Of a DNA stretch of 64,000 nt, positions 1 to 8,304 are shown piece by piece. How positions within the stretch are numbered: the stretch's first letter is position 1; each line of letters begins with the position of its first letter. The notes beneath the pieces were generated by a model. That model ran no database searches and was not told where the DNA came from. It saw nothing but the letters and a program-made list of their open reading frames with translations. The DNA is from Ga0077527 sp964533495 (GTDB lineage: Bacteria; Pseudomonadota; Gammaproteobacteria; Burkholderiales; SG8-41). The DNA is taken from assembly GCA_964533495.1 (NCBI GenBank), contig CAZHJU010000014.1:5317-69316 (forward strand). Reading direction: 5' to 3'. The position numbers and the translations under genes were made by a program.

Positions 1-2
1 TG

Positions 3-182
3 ACCGCGGCGGCCCGGCGCCTGGGTTGCGCGGTGTTTTACCCGCCGTTCGAATTCTGCACCGACAACGGCGCCATGATCGCCTTTGCCGGCGCCCTGCG
101 CCTGCAGCAAGACCAGCGCCCGGCGGCAGCCGGTTTCACCGTGCGCCCGCGCTGGGACCTCGCCAGCCTGTCAAAAGCCTAG
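3..182 (+). CDS. tsaD: tRNA threonylcarbamoyladenosine synthase TsaD, C-terminal end (partial)
   Basis: Only the last 59 codons are inside the window; the gene begins upstream. The peptide contains the segment FCTDNGAMIAFAGALRL, typical of the C-terminus of the TsaD/Kae1/YgjD family, where N and D residues help coordinate metal and nucleotide. TsaD transfers the threonylcarbamoyl group to A37 of ANN-decoding tRNAs in the cytoplasm together with TsaB and TsaE. The stop codon overlaps the stop of the convergent plsY by 4 bp. The family match is clear despite the short length. Confidence 0.9.
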   Translation, partial: TAAARRLGCAVFYPPFEFCTDNGAMIAFAGALRLQQDQRPAAAGFTVRPRWDLASLSKA

Positions 183-784
183 TTTTCCGCCTTCGCGCCC
201 AGCCGGCTTTCCCTGCCGGCGATCAGGTTGCGGATGTTCGAACGGTGGCGCCAGACCAGCAGCGCCGCAATCACCGTGACTGCCGCAAAAAACGGATGCG
301 CCGCATTGAACAGGATCAGCGCGAAAAACACCGCGAACAGCGCCGACACCAGCGCCGCCAGCGACGAGTAACGGAAGAACACCACGATGGTGATCCAGGT
401 CGCCAGCGTACCCAGCGCCAGTATCCAGTTCAGTGCCAGCAGCACCCCGAGCGCGGTGGCCACGCCCTTGCCGCCGCGGAAGGCATGAAACACCGGAAAC
501 ATGTGGCCGCCAATCACCGCCACCGCCGCCACGGCCATCGCCATCGGCGCGGCATCGGGCATGCACGATCCTGCGACGTAAACCGCGAGCCAGCCCTTGG
601 CGCTGTCCCCCAGCAGCGTCAGCGCGGCGGCCGACTTGCGCCCGCTGCGCAGCACGTTGGTCGCGCCGGGATTGCCGGACCCGTATTCGCGCGGATCCGG
701 CAGGCGGAAGGCCTTGCTGACGATCACCGCAAAAGAGACCGAGCCGGTCAGATAGGCCGCAACGGCGACGATTAGTAGTGCCAA
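179..784 (-). CDS. plsY: Glycerol-3-phosphate acyltransferase PlsY
   Basis: A 201-residue polytopic inner-membrane protein of normal PlsY length. It transfers the acyl group of acyl-phosphate (made by PlsX) to glycerol-3-phosphate, the first step of phospholipid synthesis. The motif GSGNPGATNVLRSG follows the first membrane segment, and FRGGKGVAT lies near residue 105; these are the conserved substrate-binding loops of the family. It is divergent from folB and convergent with tsaD. Confidence 0.95.
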   Translation of the reverse strand: MALLIVAVAAYLTGSVSFAVIVSKAFRLPDPREYGSGNPGATNVLRSGRKSAAALTLLGDSAKGWLAVYVAGSCMPDAAPMAMAVAAVAVIGGHMFPVFHAFRGGKGVATALGVLLALNWILALGTLATWITIVVFFRYSSLAALVSALFAVFFALILFNAAHPFFAAVTVIAALLVWRHRSNIRNLIAGRESRLGAKAEN

Positions 785-843
785 GTGATTTCCCCTAGAA
801 TGGCGCCGGACATTTTAGCCCAACGCGGTCCGCCGCCCGGCAC

Positions 844-1200
844 ATGGACACCATATTCATCAGCGAACTGCGCATCGACACCCGCATCGGCATCTACGCG
901 CAGGAAAGGCAGGTGCCGCAGACCATCCAGCTCGACCTCGAGATCGGACTGCGGGGCGAGCATGCCGCGCACAGCGACCGCATCGAGGACACCATCGACT
1001 ATGCCGAGGTCGTCGCCCGCATCCGGCGGCTGTTCGCAAACAGGCACTTTGACCTGCTCGAGCATGCCGCGGAATCGATCGCACAGCTGGTGACCGGGGA
1101 CTTCAAGGCGCCGTGGCTGCGCGTCACCATCGCCAAGCTGTCGCCGCTGGCCGGCGTGAAGAGGCTCGGCGTCACCATCGAGCGCGGCAAAAAAGCCTGA
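844..1200 (+). CDS. folB: Dihydroneopterin aldolase FolB
   Basis: A 118-residue cytoplasmic enzyme of typical FolB size. It converts 7,8-dihydroneopterin to 6-hydroxymethyl-dihydropterin and glycolaldehyde in folate synthesis. Visible family features are the N-terminal DTIFISELRIDTRIGIYAQE strand, the DTIDYAEV segment with the substrate-contacting tyrosine, and LLEHAAESIA containing the conserved Glu. A TAGAAT hexamer at about 797-802 may be its -10 box. Divergent from plsY. Confidence 0.93.
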   Translation: MDTIFISELRIDTRIGIYAQERQVPQTIQLDLEIGLRGEHAAHSDRIEDTIDYAEVVARIRRLFANRHFDLLEHAAESIAQLVTGDFKAPWLRVTIAKLSPLAGVKRLGVTIERGKKA

Positions 1201-1213
1201 GCGCCGCGCGGCC

Positions 1214-2110
1214 TCAGCCCCGCGGATGATGTTTCGCATGCAGCTGCTTCATGCGCTCCCGCGCGACATGGGTGTAGATCTGCGTGGTCGAAATGTCGGA
1301 ATGCCCGAGCAACAGCTGCACCACGCGCAGGTCGGCGCCGTGGTTCAGCAGATGGGTGGCGAAGGCATGGCGCAGCGTGTGCGGTGAAACCGGCTTGCCG
1401 ATTCCCGCCTGCGCGGCGTAGCGCCGCAGCAGGTGCCAGAAAGCCTGGCGCGTCATCGCGTCCGCCCGGCCGGTGACGAACAGGGCATCGCTGGTCCGTC
1501 CGCCCAGCAGCAGCGGCCGCGCTTCGCGCAGGTAGCGCTCCAGCCAGGACAGCGCCTCCTCGCCCAGCGGCACCAGCCGCTCCTTGGAACCCTTGCCCAG
1601 CACCCGCACCACGCCCATGTCGCGGCTGACCTGCGGCACCTTCAGCGTCACCAGTTCGGACACACGCAGGCCGCTGGCGTAGAGCACTTCCAGCATCGCC
1701 CGATCGCGCAGGCCCAGCGGCCGGTCCAGGTCAGGCGCCGACAGCAGGCTCTCGACGTCCGCCTCGGTCAGCGTTTTCGGCAGCGGCCGCGGCAGTTTCG
1801 GGGTGTCGATGCGCAGCGTCGGATCGGCCTTGACCGTGTTCTGGCGGACTGCGTTGCGGTAGAACCGCTTCAGCGCCGACAGCAGCCGCGCGGCGGTGGA
1901 AGCCCGCGCCCTGGTGCGGAAACGGTGCGCGAGATAGCCCTGTATTGCCGCCTGGTCCGCCGCCAGCAGATCCAGGCCCTGCGGCTCCAGCCAGCCGGCG
2001 AACTGCTTCAGGTCGCGGCGATAGCTGTCCAGCGTGTTGCGGGCGAGGCCGTCCTCCAGCCACAGCGCATCGCAGAACTCGTCAATCAGCCGCAGCGAGG
2101 AAGCCTTCAT
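1214..2110 (-). CDS. xerD: Site-specific tyrosine recombinase XerD
   Basis: A 298-residue tyrosine recombinase, normal length for XerD, which resolves chromosome dimers at dif together with XerC and FtsK. An N-terminal SAM-like core-binding domain spans about residues 5-90. The catalytic residues are visible: Arg in YASGLRVSELV, the HTLRHAFATHLL box, His in LLGHSDISTTQIYTH, and the nucleophilic Tyr in the same segment. Its start lies 29 nt inside the end of ogt, so the two are probably co-transcribed. XerC is the alternative; the sequence looks closer to XerD. Confidence 0.9.
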   Translation of the reverse strand: MKASSLRLIDEFCDALWLEDGLARNTLDSYRRDLKQFAGWLEPQGLDLLAADQAAIQGYLAHRFRTRARASTAARLLSALKRFYRNAVRQNTVKADPTLRIDTPKLPRPLPKTLTEADVESLLSAPDLDRPLGLRDRAMLEVLYASGLRVSELVTLKVPQVSRDMGVVRVLGKGSKERLVPLGEEALSWLERYLREARPLLLGGRTSDALFVTGRADAMTRQAFWHLLRRYAAQAGIGKPVSPHTLRHAFATHLLNHGADLRVVQLLLGHSDISTTQIYTHVARERMKQLHAKHHPRG

Positions 2111-2576
2111 GCCGCAGCAGCCAGCGTTTGACCGTCAGCGGGAAATCCTTCCGCCCGCCCATGAAACCGCCCAGCCCGCCTCCCGCGGCAAGCACGCGAT
2201 GGCAGGGCACGACCAGCGGCACCGGGTTCGTGCCGCAGGCGCCGCCCACGGCCCGCGCGCTGCTTTGCAGGCACGCTGCGATTTTTCCATAAGTTATTGT
2301 TTTTAAAGGAAAAAGTTTTTCTATTTCGCGCCATACCCGTTGCTGGAACGCAGTGCCATGCAGGCGGTAGGGTAACGCGAAATGATGCTGCGGATCGGCC
2401 AGATAACGTTCGATCTCGCGGCAGGCGCGCTCGGCCACGCGGTCGTGCGGAGCGCGCTGCGCGGTATGCCGCGGCAGGTAACGGATTTCCGTGACATGCC
2501 CGTCGTCGGTGGCGATCGCCAGCACGGCAAACGGTGTCAAGTAACGCGTCTCGACGCGCGCCCGACCCGCGGTCAT
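2082..2576 (-). CDS. ogt: Methylated-DNA--[protein]-cysteine S-methyltransferase
   Basis: A 164-residue suicide repair protein that removes methyl groups from O6-methylguanine. The active-site box VVPCHRVLAAGGGLGGF and the arginine-finger/HTH region SSARAVGGACGTNP are intact. The start was chosen because its ATG overlaps the stop of the TRAP permease as ATGA; its 3' end overlaps xerD by 29 nt. One oddity is a strikingly AT-rich stretch at about 2281-2325 encoding EKLFPLKTITYGKIA, with codons unlike the rest of the gene. That stretch carries a copy of an AT-rich motif found elsewhere in the window. Confidence 0.92.
   Translation of the reverse strand: MTAGRARVETRYLTPFAVLAIATDDGHVTEIRYLPRHTAQRAPHDRVAERACREIERYLADPQHHFALPYRLHGTAFQQRVWREIEKLFPLKTITYGKIAACLQSSARAVGGACGTNPVPLVVPCHRVLAAGGGLGGFMGGRKDFPLTVKRWLLRHEGFLAAAD
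2289..2301 (-). repeat. AT-rich IHF-like motif, copy inside ogt
   Basis: On the minus strand this reads AACAATAACTTAT. It matches the IHF consensus WATCAANNNNTTR with one mismatch and resembles five other copies in the window. It sits inside a conserved coding segment of ogt. Confidence 0.4.
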
Positions 2577-4678
2577 GCCGGTGCGGCCGCCGTTCCCCGG
2601 CGCAGTTTCTGCATCACCACCACCAGCGCGACCAGCGAGGCGCCGATCAGGTCCGAAGTCGTGGTCGGATAGACCAGCGCAAGGCCGGCGACGATCAGCA
2701 TCCAGCGTTCGACGACATTGGTCCTGCGCAGCAGCCAGCCCTGCAGTCCGCCGGCCAGCGCGAGTACGCCGATGACCGCGGTGACCGAGACGACCGCGAT
2801 GGACCCCCAGTCCGCCTGCGCCAGGTTCTTGAAGGAACCGCCGAGGAGCAGGCCCGCGCCGGACGGATCGAGCACGAACATGAACGGCACCAGGAAGGCC
2901 GGCGCGCAGTATTTCCAGGACAGCAGCGTCGTGCGGTACGGCCCGCCACCGGTGATCGCCGCCGCGGCGAATGGCGACAGCGCGGTGGGCGGCGACACTT
3001 CCGACAGCACCGCATAGTAGAAAATGAACATGTGCGCGGCGAAGTCCGGCACGCCGAGCTTGATCATCGCCGGCGCCGCAACCACCGCGCAGATGATGTA
3101 CGAAGCCGTCACCGGCACCGCCAGGCCGACGATCCACACGATCAATGCCGTGTAGAAGGCGGTCAGCAGCAGTTTCATGTCATGCAGCAGCTCCGGCGTA
3201 TTCGCCGCGCCGAACACGGTCAACAGGGTCACCAGCCCCTGCGCGCCGGAATCGGCGTAATCCAGCACGATCGCGCTGAACTTCAGGCCGAGGCCGGTCA
3301 GCGTCACCACGCCGACGATGATGCCGGCGGATGCGCAGGTCATCGCGACGTTGAGCACGCCCACCGAACCCGCCTCCAGCGCCTTCACGAAGCCCGATTC
3401 CCAGAACCCCCTGATCCAGGCCATGCGGCCGCGGAACCAGTCATAGGGAATCAGGGCCGAATCGCTGCGGAAGAACGAAAACAGCGCGGTGACGACCGTG
3501 GCGTAGAACACCGACAGCACCGGCGAATAGCCCATCAGCAGGAACACGACGATCGACACCAGCGAAACGAAGTGGTACCAGTATTTTTTCGCCAGTTCGA
3601 GCGGGCGGTGATGCTTCTCGAGGGCCACCGCGCGCATGTTGAACTTGCGCGCGTCGATTTCGACCATGATGAAAATCCCGAGATAGAACAGCAGGGTCGG
3701 GATCGTCGCCATCAGGATCACGTCGAGGTACGAAATCTTCAGGAACTCCGCGATCAGGAATGCCGCGGCGCCGAGGACCGGCGGCGAGATGATCGCGCCC
3801 AGCCCGCCGGCCGCCAGCAATCCGCCGGCCGCCTCCTTGCCGTAACCTGCCTTGGCCAGCAACGGATAGGCCACCGCGCCGATGGTCACCGTGGTGGCGA
3901 CGCCGGAACCCGAGGGACCGCCGAGCAGGAACGAGGACATCACCACCGCGCGTCCCGCGCTGGAGGGCTTGCCGCCCATCGCCGCGAACGAGAAATCGAG
4001 GAAAAACTTGCCGGCGCCCGAAAACTGCAGGAAGGCGCCGAAAATGGTGAACAGGATGATCAGCGTCGAGGACACGTCGACCGCGACGCCGAATATGCCC
4101 TCCAGCGTCATGTACAGCGCGCCGGTAAGCCGCGCGATGTCATAGCCCTTGTGCGTCCAGGGCTGGGGCAGATAGGGGCCGAACAGCGCGTAGGCCAGGA
4201 ACAGCAGCACGATGAACGGCAGTATCCAGGTCGAGCTGCGGCGGTTGGCCTCGAGAATCAGCACGATCAGCGCCACGCCCAAGATCTGGTCCATCAGCAG
4301 CGGCGTCACCGCGCGATCGCCGAACTCGTCGCCCCAGTACAGCATGTAGGCCACCACGGCGATCGAGGCGATCGCAAAAATGACATCCCACCACATCAGC
4401 CGGTGGCGGAAACGTCTGGCGATCGGGAACAGCAGGAACGTCAGCGCCAGCGCGAAAGCGACGTGGACCGGACGCAGTATGTAGGCCGGCACGATCTCCA
4501 CAGCAGCATAGAGATGGAACAGCGACATGATCACGGCCGCCGCGGTGAGCATCACCGCCAGCGCGCCGCGATAGCGGTTGTGCGCCCCCTCTTCCTCTTC
4601 GATCAGTTCCTCGACGCGTTTGAGCGCCTCTTCACTGATCCCGCCGGCATCCGCCGCCCCGGTGCTGTGATCGGCCAT
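2573..4678 (-). CDS. TRAP transporter fused permease (DctQ-DctM fusion, TAXI type)
   Basis: A 701-residue membrane protein with a cytoplasmic N-terminal helix rich in Glu (VEELIEEEEGAHNRYRG), then about four small-subunit-like membrane segments, then a long DctM-like region with repeated Gly-rich loops such as GGPSGSGVATTVTIGAVAYPLL and AGGLGAIISPPVLGAAAF. It uses ion gradients to import a carboxylate delivered by the TAXI solute-binding protein encoded just upstream. The start was placed at the ATG preceded by a strong GGAGGGGG ribosome-binding site, about 33 codons inside the longest open frame. It is separated from the binding-protein gene by a terminator-like hairpin and overlaps ogt by 4 nt. 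Confidence 0.92.
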   Translation of the reverse strand: MADHSTGAADAGGISEEALKRVEELIEEEEGAHNRYRGALAVMLTAAAVIMSLFHLYAAVEIVPAYILRPVHVAFALALTFLLFPIARRFRHRLMWWDVIFAIASIAVVAYMLYWGDEFGDRAVTPLLMDQILGVALIVLILEANRRSSTWILPFIVLLFLAYALFGPYLPQPWTHKGYDIARLTGALYMTLEGIFGVAVDVSSTLIILFTIFGAFLQFSGAGKFFLDFSFAAMGGKPSSAGRAVVMSSFLLGGPSGSGVATTVTIGAVAYPLLAKAGYGKEAAGGLLAAGGLGAIISPPVLGAAAFLIAEFLKISYLDVILMATIPTLLFYLGIFIMVEIDARKFNMRAVALEKHHRPLELAKKYWYHFVSLVSIVVFLLMGYSPVLSVFYATVVTALFSFFRSDSALIPYDWFRGRMAWIRGFWESGFVKALEAGSVGVLNVAMTCASAGIIVGVVTLTGLGLKFSAIVLDYADSGAQGLVTLLTVFGAANTPELLHDMKLLLTAFYTALIVWIVGLAVPVTASYIICAVVAAPAMIKLGVPDFAAHMFIFYYAVLSEVSPPTALSPFAAAAITGGGPYRTTLLSWKYCAPAFLVPFMFVLDPSGAGLLLGGSFKNLAQADWGSIAVVSVTAVIGVLALAGGLQGWLLRRTNVVERWMLIVAGLALVYPTTTSDLIGASLVALVVVMQKLRRGTAAAPA

Positions 4679-4754
4679 CGTGAAGCCCCCTCCGGTGTTT
4701 TTTGTGCCGAAATCATAACATGTGAACTCCGGCTCGCCGCCCGCCGCAGGCCGC

Positions 4755-4790
4755 AAAAAACAAAACCCCGCCGGCAAGCGGCGGGGTTTC
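4755..4790 (-). terminator. Rho-independent terminator/attenuator between TAXI binding protein and TRAP permease
   Basis: A 10-bp perfect stem (4763-4772 with 4780-4789) around a 7-nt loop, followed on the minus strand by a T-rich run. It lies between the binding-protein stop and the permease start, so it probably lowers permease expression relative to the binding protein. Confidence 0.8.
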
Positions 4791-4813
4791 GGGGTGATCC
4801 GGCTTCCCTGCCC

Positions 4814-5779
4814 TTACTGCAGCTTGACGCCTTTTTCCTTGAAGTATTTCAGCGCGCCGGGATGGAAAGGCACGGGGGTCGCGGCGGTCTTCTGGTTTTC
4901 GAACTTGAGGTTGGCCGCCTCCTTGTGCACGGCGACGAGTTCGGGCTGCTTCTCGAACAGCGTCTTGACGATGTTGTAGGCGGTTTCGTCGCTCATGTTG
5001 GCATGCGTCACCAGGATGTTCATCACCGTCGCCTGCTTGTTGTCGGCGGCCATACCGCTGTAAGTGGCGCGCGGAATGACGTCCTCGACATACAGGTTGC
5101 CGTACTTCTTGTTCATCGGGCCCACGGTTTCCGCATGGTCGATCATCTTGATCTTCACGCCGGGAGTCGCCGCCAGATCGGTCACCGCCGCGGTCGGCAG
5201 GCCGCCGACCCAGAAGAAGGCATCGATCTTCTTGTCCTTCAGCGCATTCACCGATTCGGCGACGCCGAGGCGCTCGCGCCGCATGTCCTTGTCGCGGTCG
5301 AGGCCGGCCGCCTGGATCACGCGGAAGGCCATCACCTCCGTCGCGCTGCCCGGCGAGCCGGTGGACACGCGCTTGCCCTTGAGATCCTTCATCGCATTGA
5401 CGCCGGTGCCCTCGATGCTGACCACGTGCATGCGGTTCGGATAGAGGATCGCCAGCGTGCGCAGCTCGACCTTCTTGTCCTTGAACTTGTCGACGCCCTT
5501 GTAGGCATCCAGCGCCGCGTCGGTCATCGACAGCCCGATATAGGGCTTGCCGGTGCCGATCAGTTGCAGGTTGGCCACCGAACCGCCGGTGACTTCGGCG
5601 GTCGCCGCCATGCCGGGCACGTATTTCGACAGCACATTGGCCATGCCGCCGCCGAGCGGGTAATACACGCCGCCGGTGCCGCCGGTGCCGATCGAGAGAT
5701 TCACCTTCTCCTGGGCCGCTGCCGGCATGGCGACGAGCGCGCACGCGGCGAGCGTCAGGGCTTTCAGCAATTGACGCAT
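4814..5779 (-). CDS. TAXI family TRAP transporter solute-binding protein
   Basis: A 321-residue periplasmic protein with a clear Sec signal peptide (cleavage likely after MPAAAQ). The TAXI hallmark SIGTGGTGGVYYPLGGGMANVL follows directly. The family binds small carboxylates (glutamate- or succinate-like ligands in known members) and hands them to a fused 4TM/12TM permease, which is encoded immediately downstream. Ligand identity cannot be read from the sequence. A ribosome-binding site (AGGAGG) precedes the ATG. Confidence 0.93.
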   Translation of the reverse strand: MRQLLKALTLAACALVAMPAAAQEKVNLSIGTGGTGGVYYPLGGGMANVLSKYVPGMAATAEVTGGSVANLQLIGTGKPYIGLSMTDAALDAYKGVDKFKDKKVELRTLAILYPNRMHVVSIEGTGVNAMKDLKGKRVSTGSPGSATEVMAFRVIQAAGLDRDKDMRRERLGVAESVNALKDKKIDAFFWVGGLPTAAVTDLAATPGVKIKMIDHAETVGPMNKKYGNLYVEDVIPRATYSGMAADNKQATVMNILVTHANMSDETAYNIVKTLFEKQPELVAVHKEAANLKFENQKTAATPVPFHPGALKYFKEKGVKLQ

Positions 5780-5872
5780 GATGTCCTCCTAAGGGTTGTT
5801 ATCAAGACTGTGGGCTGAAGAGTGTAGGAACATTCACCGGGGTTGGTCAACCGGGGTCCGCCCCCGGTCCCC

Positions 5873-6292
5873 TTACTTCGCGAACAGCTGCGACATGTCC
5901 CGGAAAGCCTTGAATTCCAGCGCATTGCCGCAGGGGTCGAGGAAAAACATCGTCGCCTGCTCGCCCACCTGCCCCTTGAACCGGATATGCGGCTCGATGA
6001 CGAATTTCGTGCCCGCCCGGGCCAGCCTGTCGGCCAGGGCCTGCCATTCCGTCATGGGCAGGACCGCCCCGAAATGACGCACCGGCACATTGTCGCCGTC
6101 GACGGCGCTGGTGCTGCGGTGCCCGACTTCGCCGGGTGCGAGATGGGCGACAATCTGGTGCCCGTAAAAATCGAAATCGACCCAGTCCCCGGACGACCGT
6201 CCCTCCGGGCAGCCGAGCAGGCCGCCGTAGAACGCGCGGGCCTTGGCAAGATCATCGACGGGGAAGGCAAGATGGAAAGGCGGCTGGTGCAT
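5873..6292 (-). CDS. VOC family (glyoxalase-like) protein
   Basis: A 139-residue cytoplasmic protein beginning MHQPPFHLAFPVDDLAKARAF and ending with MFFLDPCGNALEFKAF, the two-module metal-site pattern of the vicinal oxygen chelate fold. Putative metal ligands are the early His, the His-Gln segment GHQIVAH and the Glu in ALEFK. Substrate unknown; dioxygenase, glyoxalase and thiol-transferase members all look like this. Divergent from the aldo/keto reductase. Confidence 0.85.
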   Translation of the reverse strand: MHQPPFHLAFPVDDLAKARAFYGGLLGCPEGRSSGDWVDFDFYGHQIVAHLAPGEVGHRSTSAVDGDNVPVRHFGAVLPMTEWQALADRLARAGTKFVIEPHIRFKGQVGEQATMFFLDPCGNALEFKAFRDMSQLFAK

Positions 6293-6363
6293 GATCGGAA
6301 AATCCGTAAACGTGAAAGCGCGTATTCTACGTTCTTCCCGAAAAAAACAGTCCTCCCGAACAC

Positions 6364-7200
6364 ATGGCTCCGAACCACTGCCCGACACTCGCCGCCCACG
6401 GCTGCAGCATGCCGCAGATGGGCTTTGGCACTTCGCAGCTCGGCGACTGCGGCGACCTTGTCGCCACCGCCCTCCGGCTGGGCTACCGCCACATCGACAC
6501 CGCCTGGAAATACGGCTCGGAAAAAGGCGTGGGCGCCGGCATCCGCGCCTCCGGCGTGCCGCGCAGCGAAATCTTCCTCGTCACCAAGGTCTCCCATGAA
6601 TACCTGCGGGCCGCCGACTTCGCGCGTTCCGTCGACGACAGCCTGAAAAACCTGCAGGTCGACCATGTCGATCTGCTGCACGTGCACTGGCCCAGCACCG
6701 ACGGCGTGCCACTGGCGGAAACCATGACCGCGCTGGCCCGCGCGAAACGCGAAGGACTGACCCGCCACATCGGCGTCGCCAACTTCAACATCGCGCTGCT
6801 GGAGGAAGCCCGCAGAGCCTGCCCGGAACCGCTGGCCGTCCTGCAGGCCGAGTACCACCCCTATCTCGACCAGCGCAGGATCCTCGACTACTGCCTGCAA
6901 CACGGCATGATCTTCACCGCCTACTGCCCGCTGGCCCGCGGCCGACTGTTCGGGGATCCCGTCCTGGTGGACATTGCAAAGGAGAAAAGCAGAACCATCG
7001 CCCAGGTCGTGTTGCGCTGGCTCGTCCAACAGGGCAACATTGCACCCATCCCGCGCTCTTCGAATCCGGAACGCATCGCGCAAAACCTCGACGTGTTCGA
7101 TTTCACGCTCACCGCCGACGAGATGAAACGCATCCATGCGCTGGCACGGCCCGACGGCCGCATTGCCAATCCGGCGGGCCGTGCGCCGGCGTGGGATTGA
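6364..7200 (+). CDS. Aldo/keto reductase
   Basis: A 278-residue NADPH-dependent oxidoreductase of the AKR superfamily, cytoplasmic. The catalytic tetrad is visible: Asp45 and Tyr50 in HIDTAWKYGSE, Lys75 in LVTKVS and His108 in HVHWP. The nucleotide-binding end IPRSSNPERIAQNLDVFDF is also present. Length and motifs resemble 2,5-diketo-D-gluconate reductase or methylglyoxal reductase-like AKRs. The physiological substrate is not evident. A Bug-type binding-protein gene follows after 50 bp. Confidence 0.92.
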   Translation: MAPNHCPTLAAHGCSMPQMGFGTSQLGDCGDLVATALRLGYRHIDTAWKYGSEKGVGAGIRASGVPRSEIFLVTKVSHEYLRAADFARSVDDSLKNLQVDHVDLLHVHWPSTDGVPLAETMTALARAKREGLTRHIGVANFNIALLEEARRACPEPLAVLQAEYHPYLDQRRILDYCLQHGMIFTAYCPLARGRLFGDPVLVDIAKEKSRTIAQVVLRWLVQQGNIAPIPRSSNPERIAQNLDVFDFTLTADEMKRIHALARPDGRIANPAGRAPAWD

Positions 7201-7250
7201 ACCCGGCAGCACCGCAGCACACTCAAGCAGTCAAAATACGGAGGAAGTTC

Positions 7251-8234
7251 ATGAAAATCAGCACGTTCGCAAGCTCGGCCGCGATTGCCGTCCTGTCGCT
7301 GGCCGCCGCGCAGGGCGCTCATGCGCAAGGCGCGTTTCCGTCAAAAAGCATGGTGATGATCGTCCCCTACACCCCGGGCGGCTCCGCCGACGCCATGAGC
7401 CGGGCCATCGCCACCAGGCTCGGCACGGCTCTGGGACGCAACATCGTCGTCGACAACCGCCCCGGCGCCAGCGGCATGATCGGCACCGAGATGGTCACCA
7501 AGGCCGAACCCGACGGCCACACGCTGCTCGGCCACACGTCGTCGTACCCGGCCACGGCCGCGGTGCGCGCCAAGCTGCCCTTCGATCCCGCCAAGGCCAT
7601 CATCCCCATCGGCATGACGGCCCGCGCGCCGATGCTGTTCGCCATCCACCCGTCGATTCCCGCGAAAAGCGCCAGGGAACTGATCGCGCTGGTGAAAAAG
7701 GATCCGAAAAAATACTTCCTGAACTACGGCTCCTCCGGCGCCGGCGGCAACAACCATTTCGCCGGCTCGCTGTTCGCCGCCGCGGCGGGCATCAAGATGC
7801 AGCACGTGCCGTACAAGGGCATCTCGATGGCCGTCACCGCCATCGCTTCCGGCGAAGTCGAAGTCGTGATTGCCAGTTCCTCGGCCCTGCTGCCGCAGCG
7901 GGATTCGGGCCGCATCCGCATCCTCGGCGTGACCAGCGCGGAAAAATCACCGCTGTTCCCGGACCTGCCGACCATCGCTTCGCAGGGCGCGCCGGGTTAC
8001 GAATACGAACTGTGGTGGGGCACCTTCGCGCCGGCCGGCATGGCGCCCGACCGGCTCAAGTTCCTGTACTCGGAAATCCAGAAGATCGTCGTCGGCGCCG
8101 ACATGAAAAAATTCCTCGATCTCCAGGGCGCCGGCGTCTGGCAACTGCCGATGGCGCAGCTGCCGGAGCTGCTGCCGAAGGAAATCGCGCGCTACAGGAA
8201 AGCCGCGCAACTCGCGGGCATCGAGCCGCAATAA
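7251..8234 (+). CDS. Bug family tripartite tricarboxylate transporter substrate-binding protein
   Basis: A 327-residue periplasmic binding protein with a Sec signal peptide ending near AQGAHAQGAFPSK. The start was chosen from a GGAGGAAG ribosome-binding site; upstream codons are a frame extension. Bug landmarks are VPYTPGGSADAMSRAIA, VDNRPGASGMIGTEMV and HVPYKGI. There are no TctA/TctB membrane genes beside it, so it is an orphan binding protein that may use a transporter encoded elsewhere or act in sensing. It may be co-transcribed with the aldo/keto reductase upstream. Confidence 0.93.
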   Translation: MKISTFASSAAIAVLSLAAAQGAHAQGAFPSKSMVMIVPYTPGGSADAMSRAIATRLGTALGRNIVVDNRPGASGMIGTEMVTKAEPDGHTLLGHTSSYPATAAVRAKLPFDPAKAIIPIGMTARAPMLFAIHPSIPAKSARELIALVKKDPKKYFLNYGSSGAGGNNHFAGSLFAAAAGIKMQHVPYKGISMAVTAIASGEVEVVIASSSALLPQRDSGRIRILGVTSAEKSPLFPDLPTIASQGAPGYEYELWWGTFAPAGMAPDRLKFLYSEIQKIVVGADMKKFLDLQGAGVWQLPMAQLPELLPKEIARYRKAAQLAGIEPQ

Positions 8235-8260
8235 ACGGCGGATCAGGTCCCGCAGCATCC

Positions 8261-8288
8261 AGCGCCGGCCCGTGCCGGCGCTTTTTTT
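8261..8288 (+). terminator. Rho-independent terminator
   Basis: A 9-bp perfect GC-rich stem (8261-8269 with 8274-8282), 4-nt loop, then T7. It ends the aldo/keto reductase-Bug transcript. Confidence 0.9.
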
Positions 8289-8304
8289 GCGCTCATTTTT
8301 TCAC

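Noticed and set aside
5793..5804. TTGTTATCAA upstream of the TAXI gene as an FNR box
   Set aside because: The half-sites lack the 4-bp spacer of FNR boxes.
2534..5818. Very long open frame (over 1000 codons) on the plus strand
   Set aside because: It is antisense to the ogt, TRAP permease and TAXI genes and has the Arg/His/Gln-rich composition of a GC-rich shadow frame; no recognisable domain.
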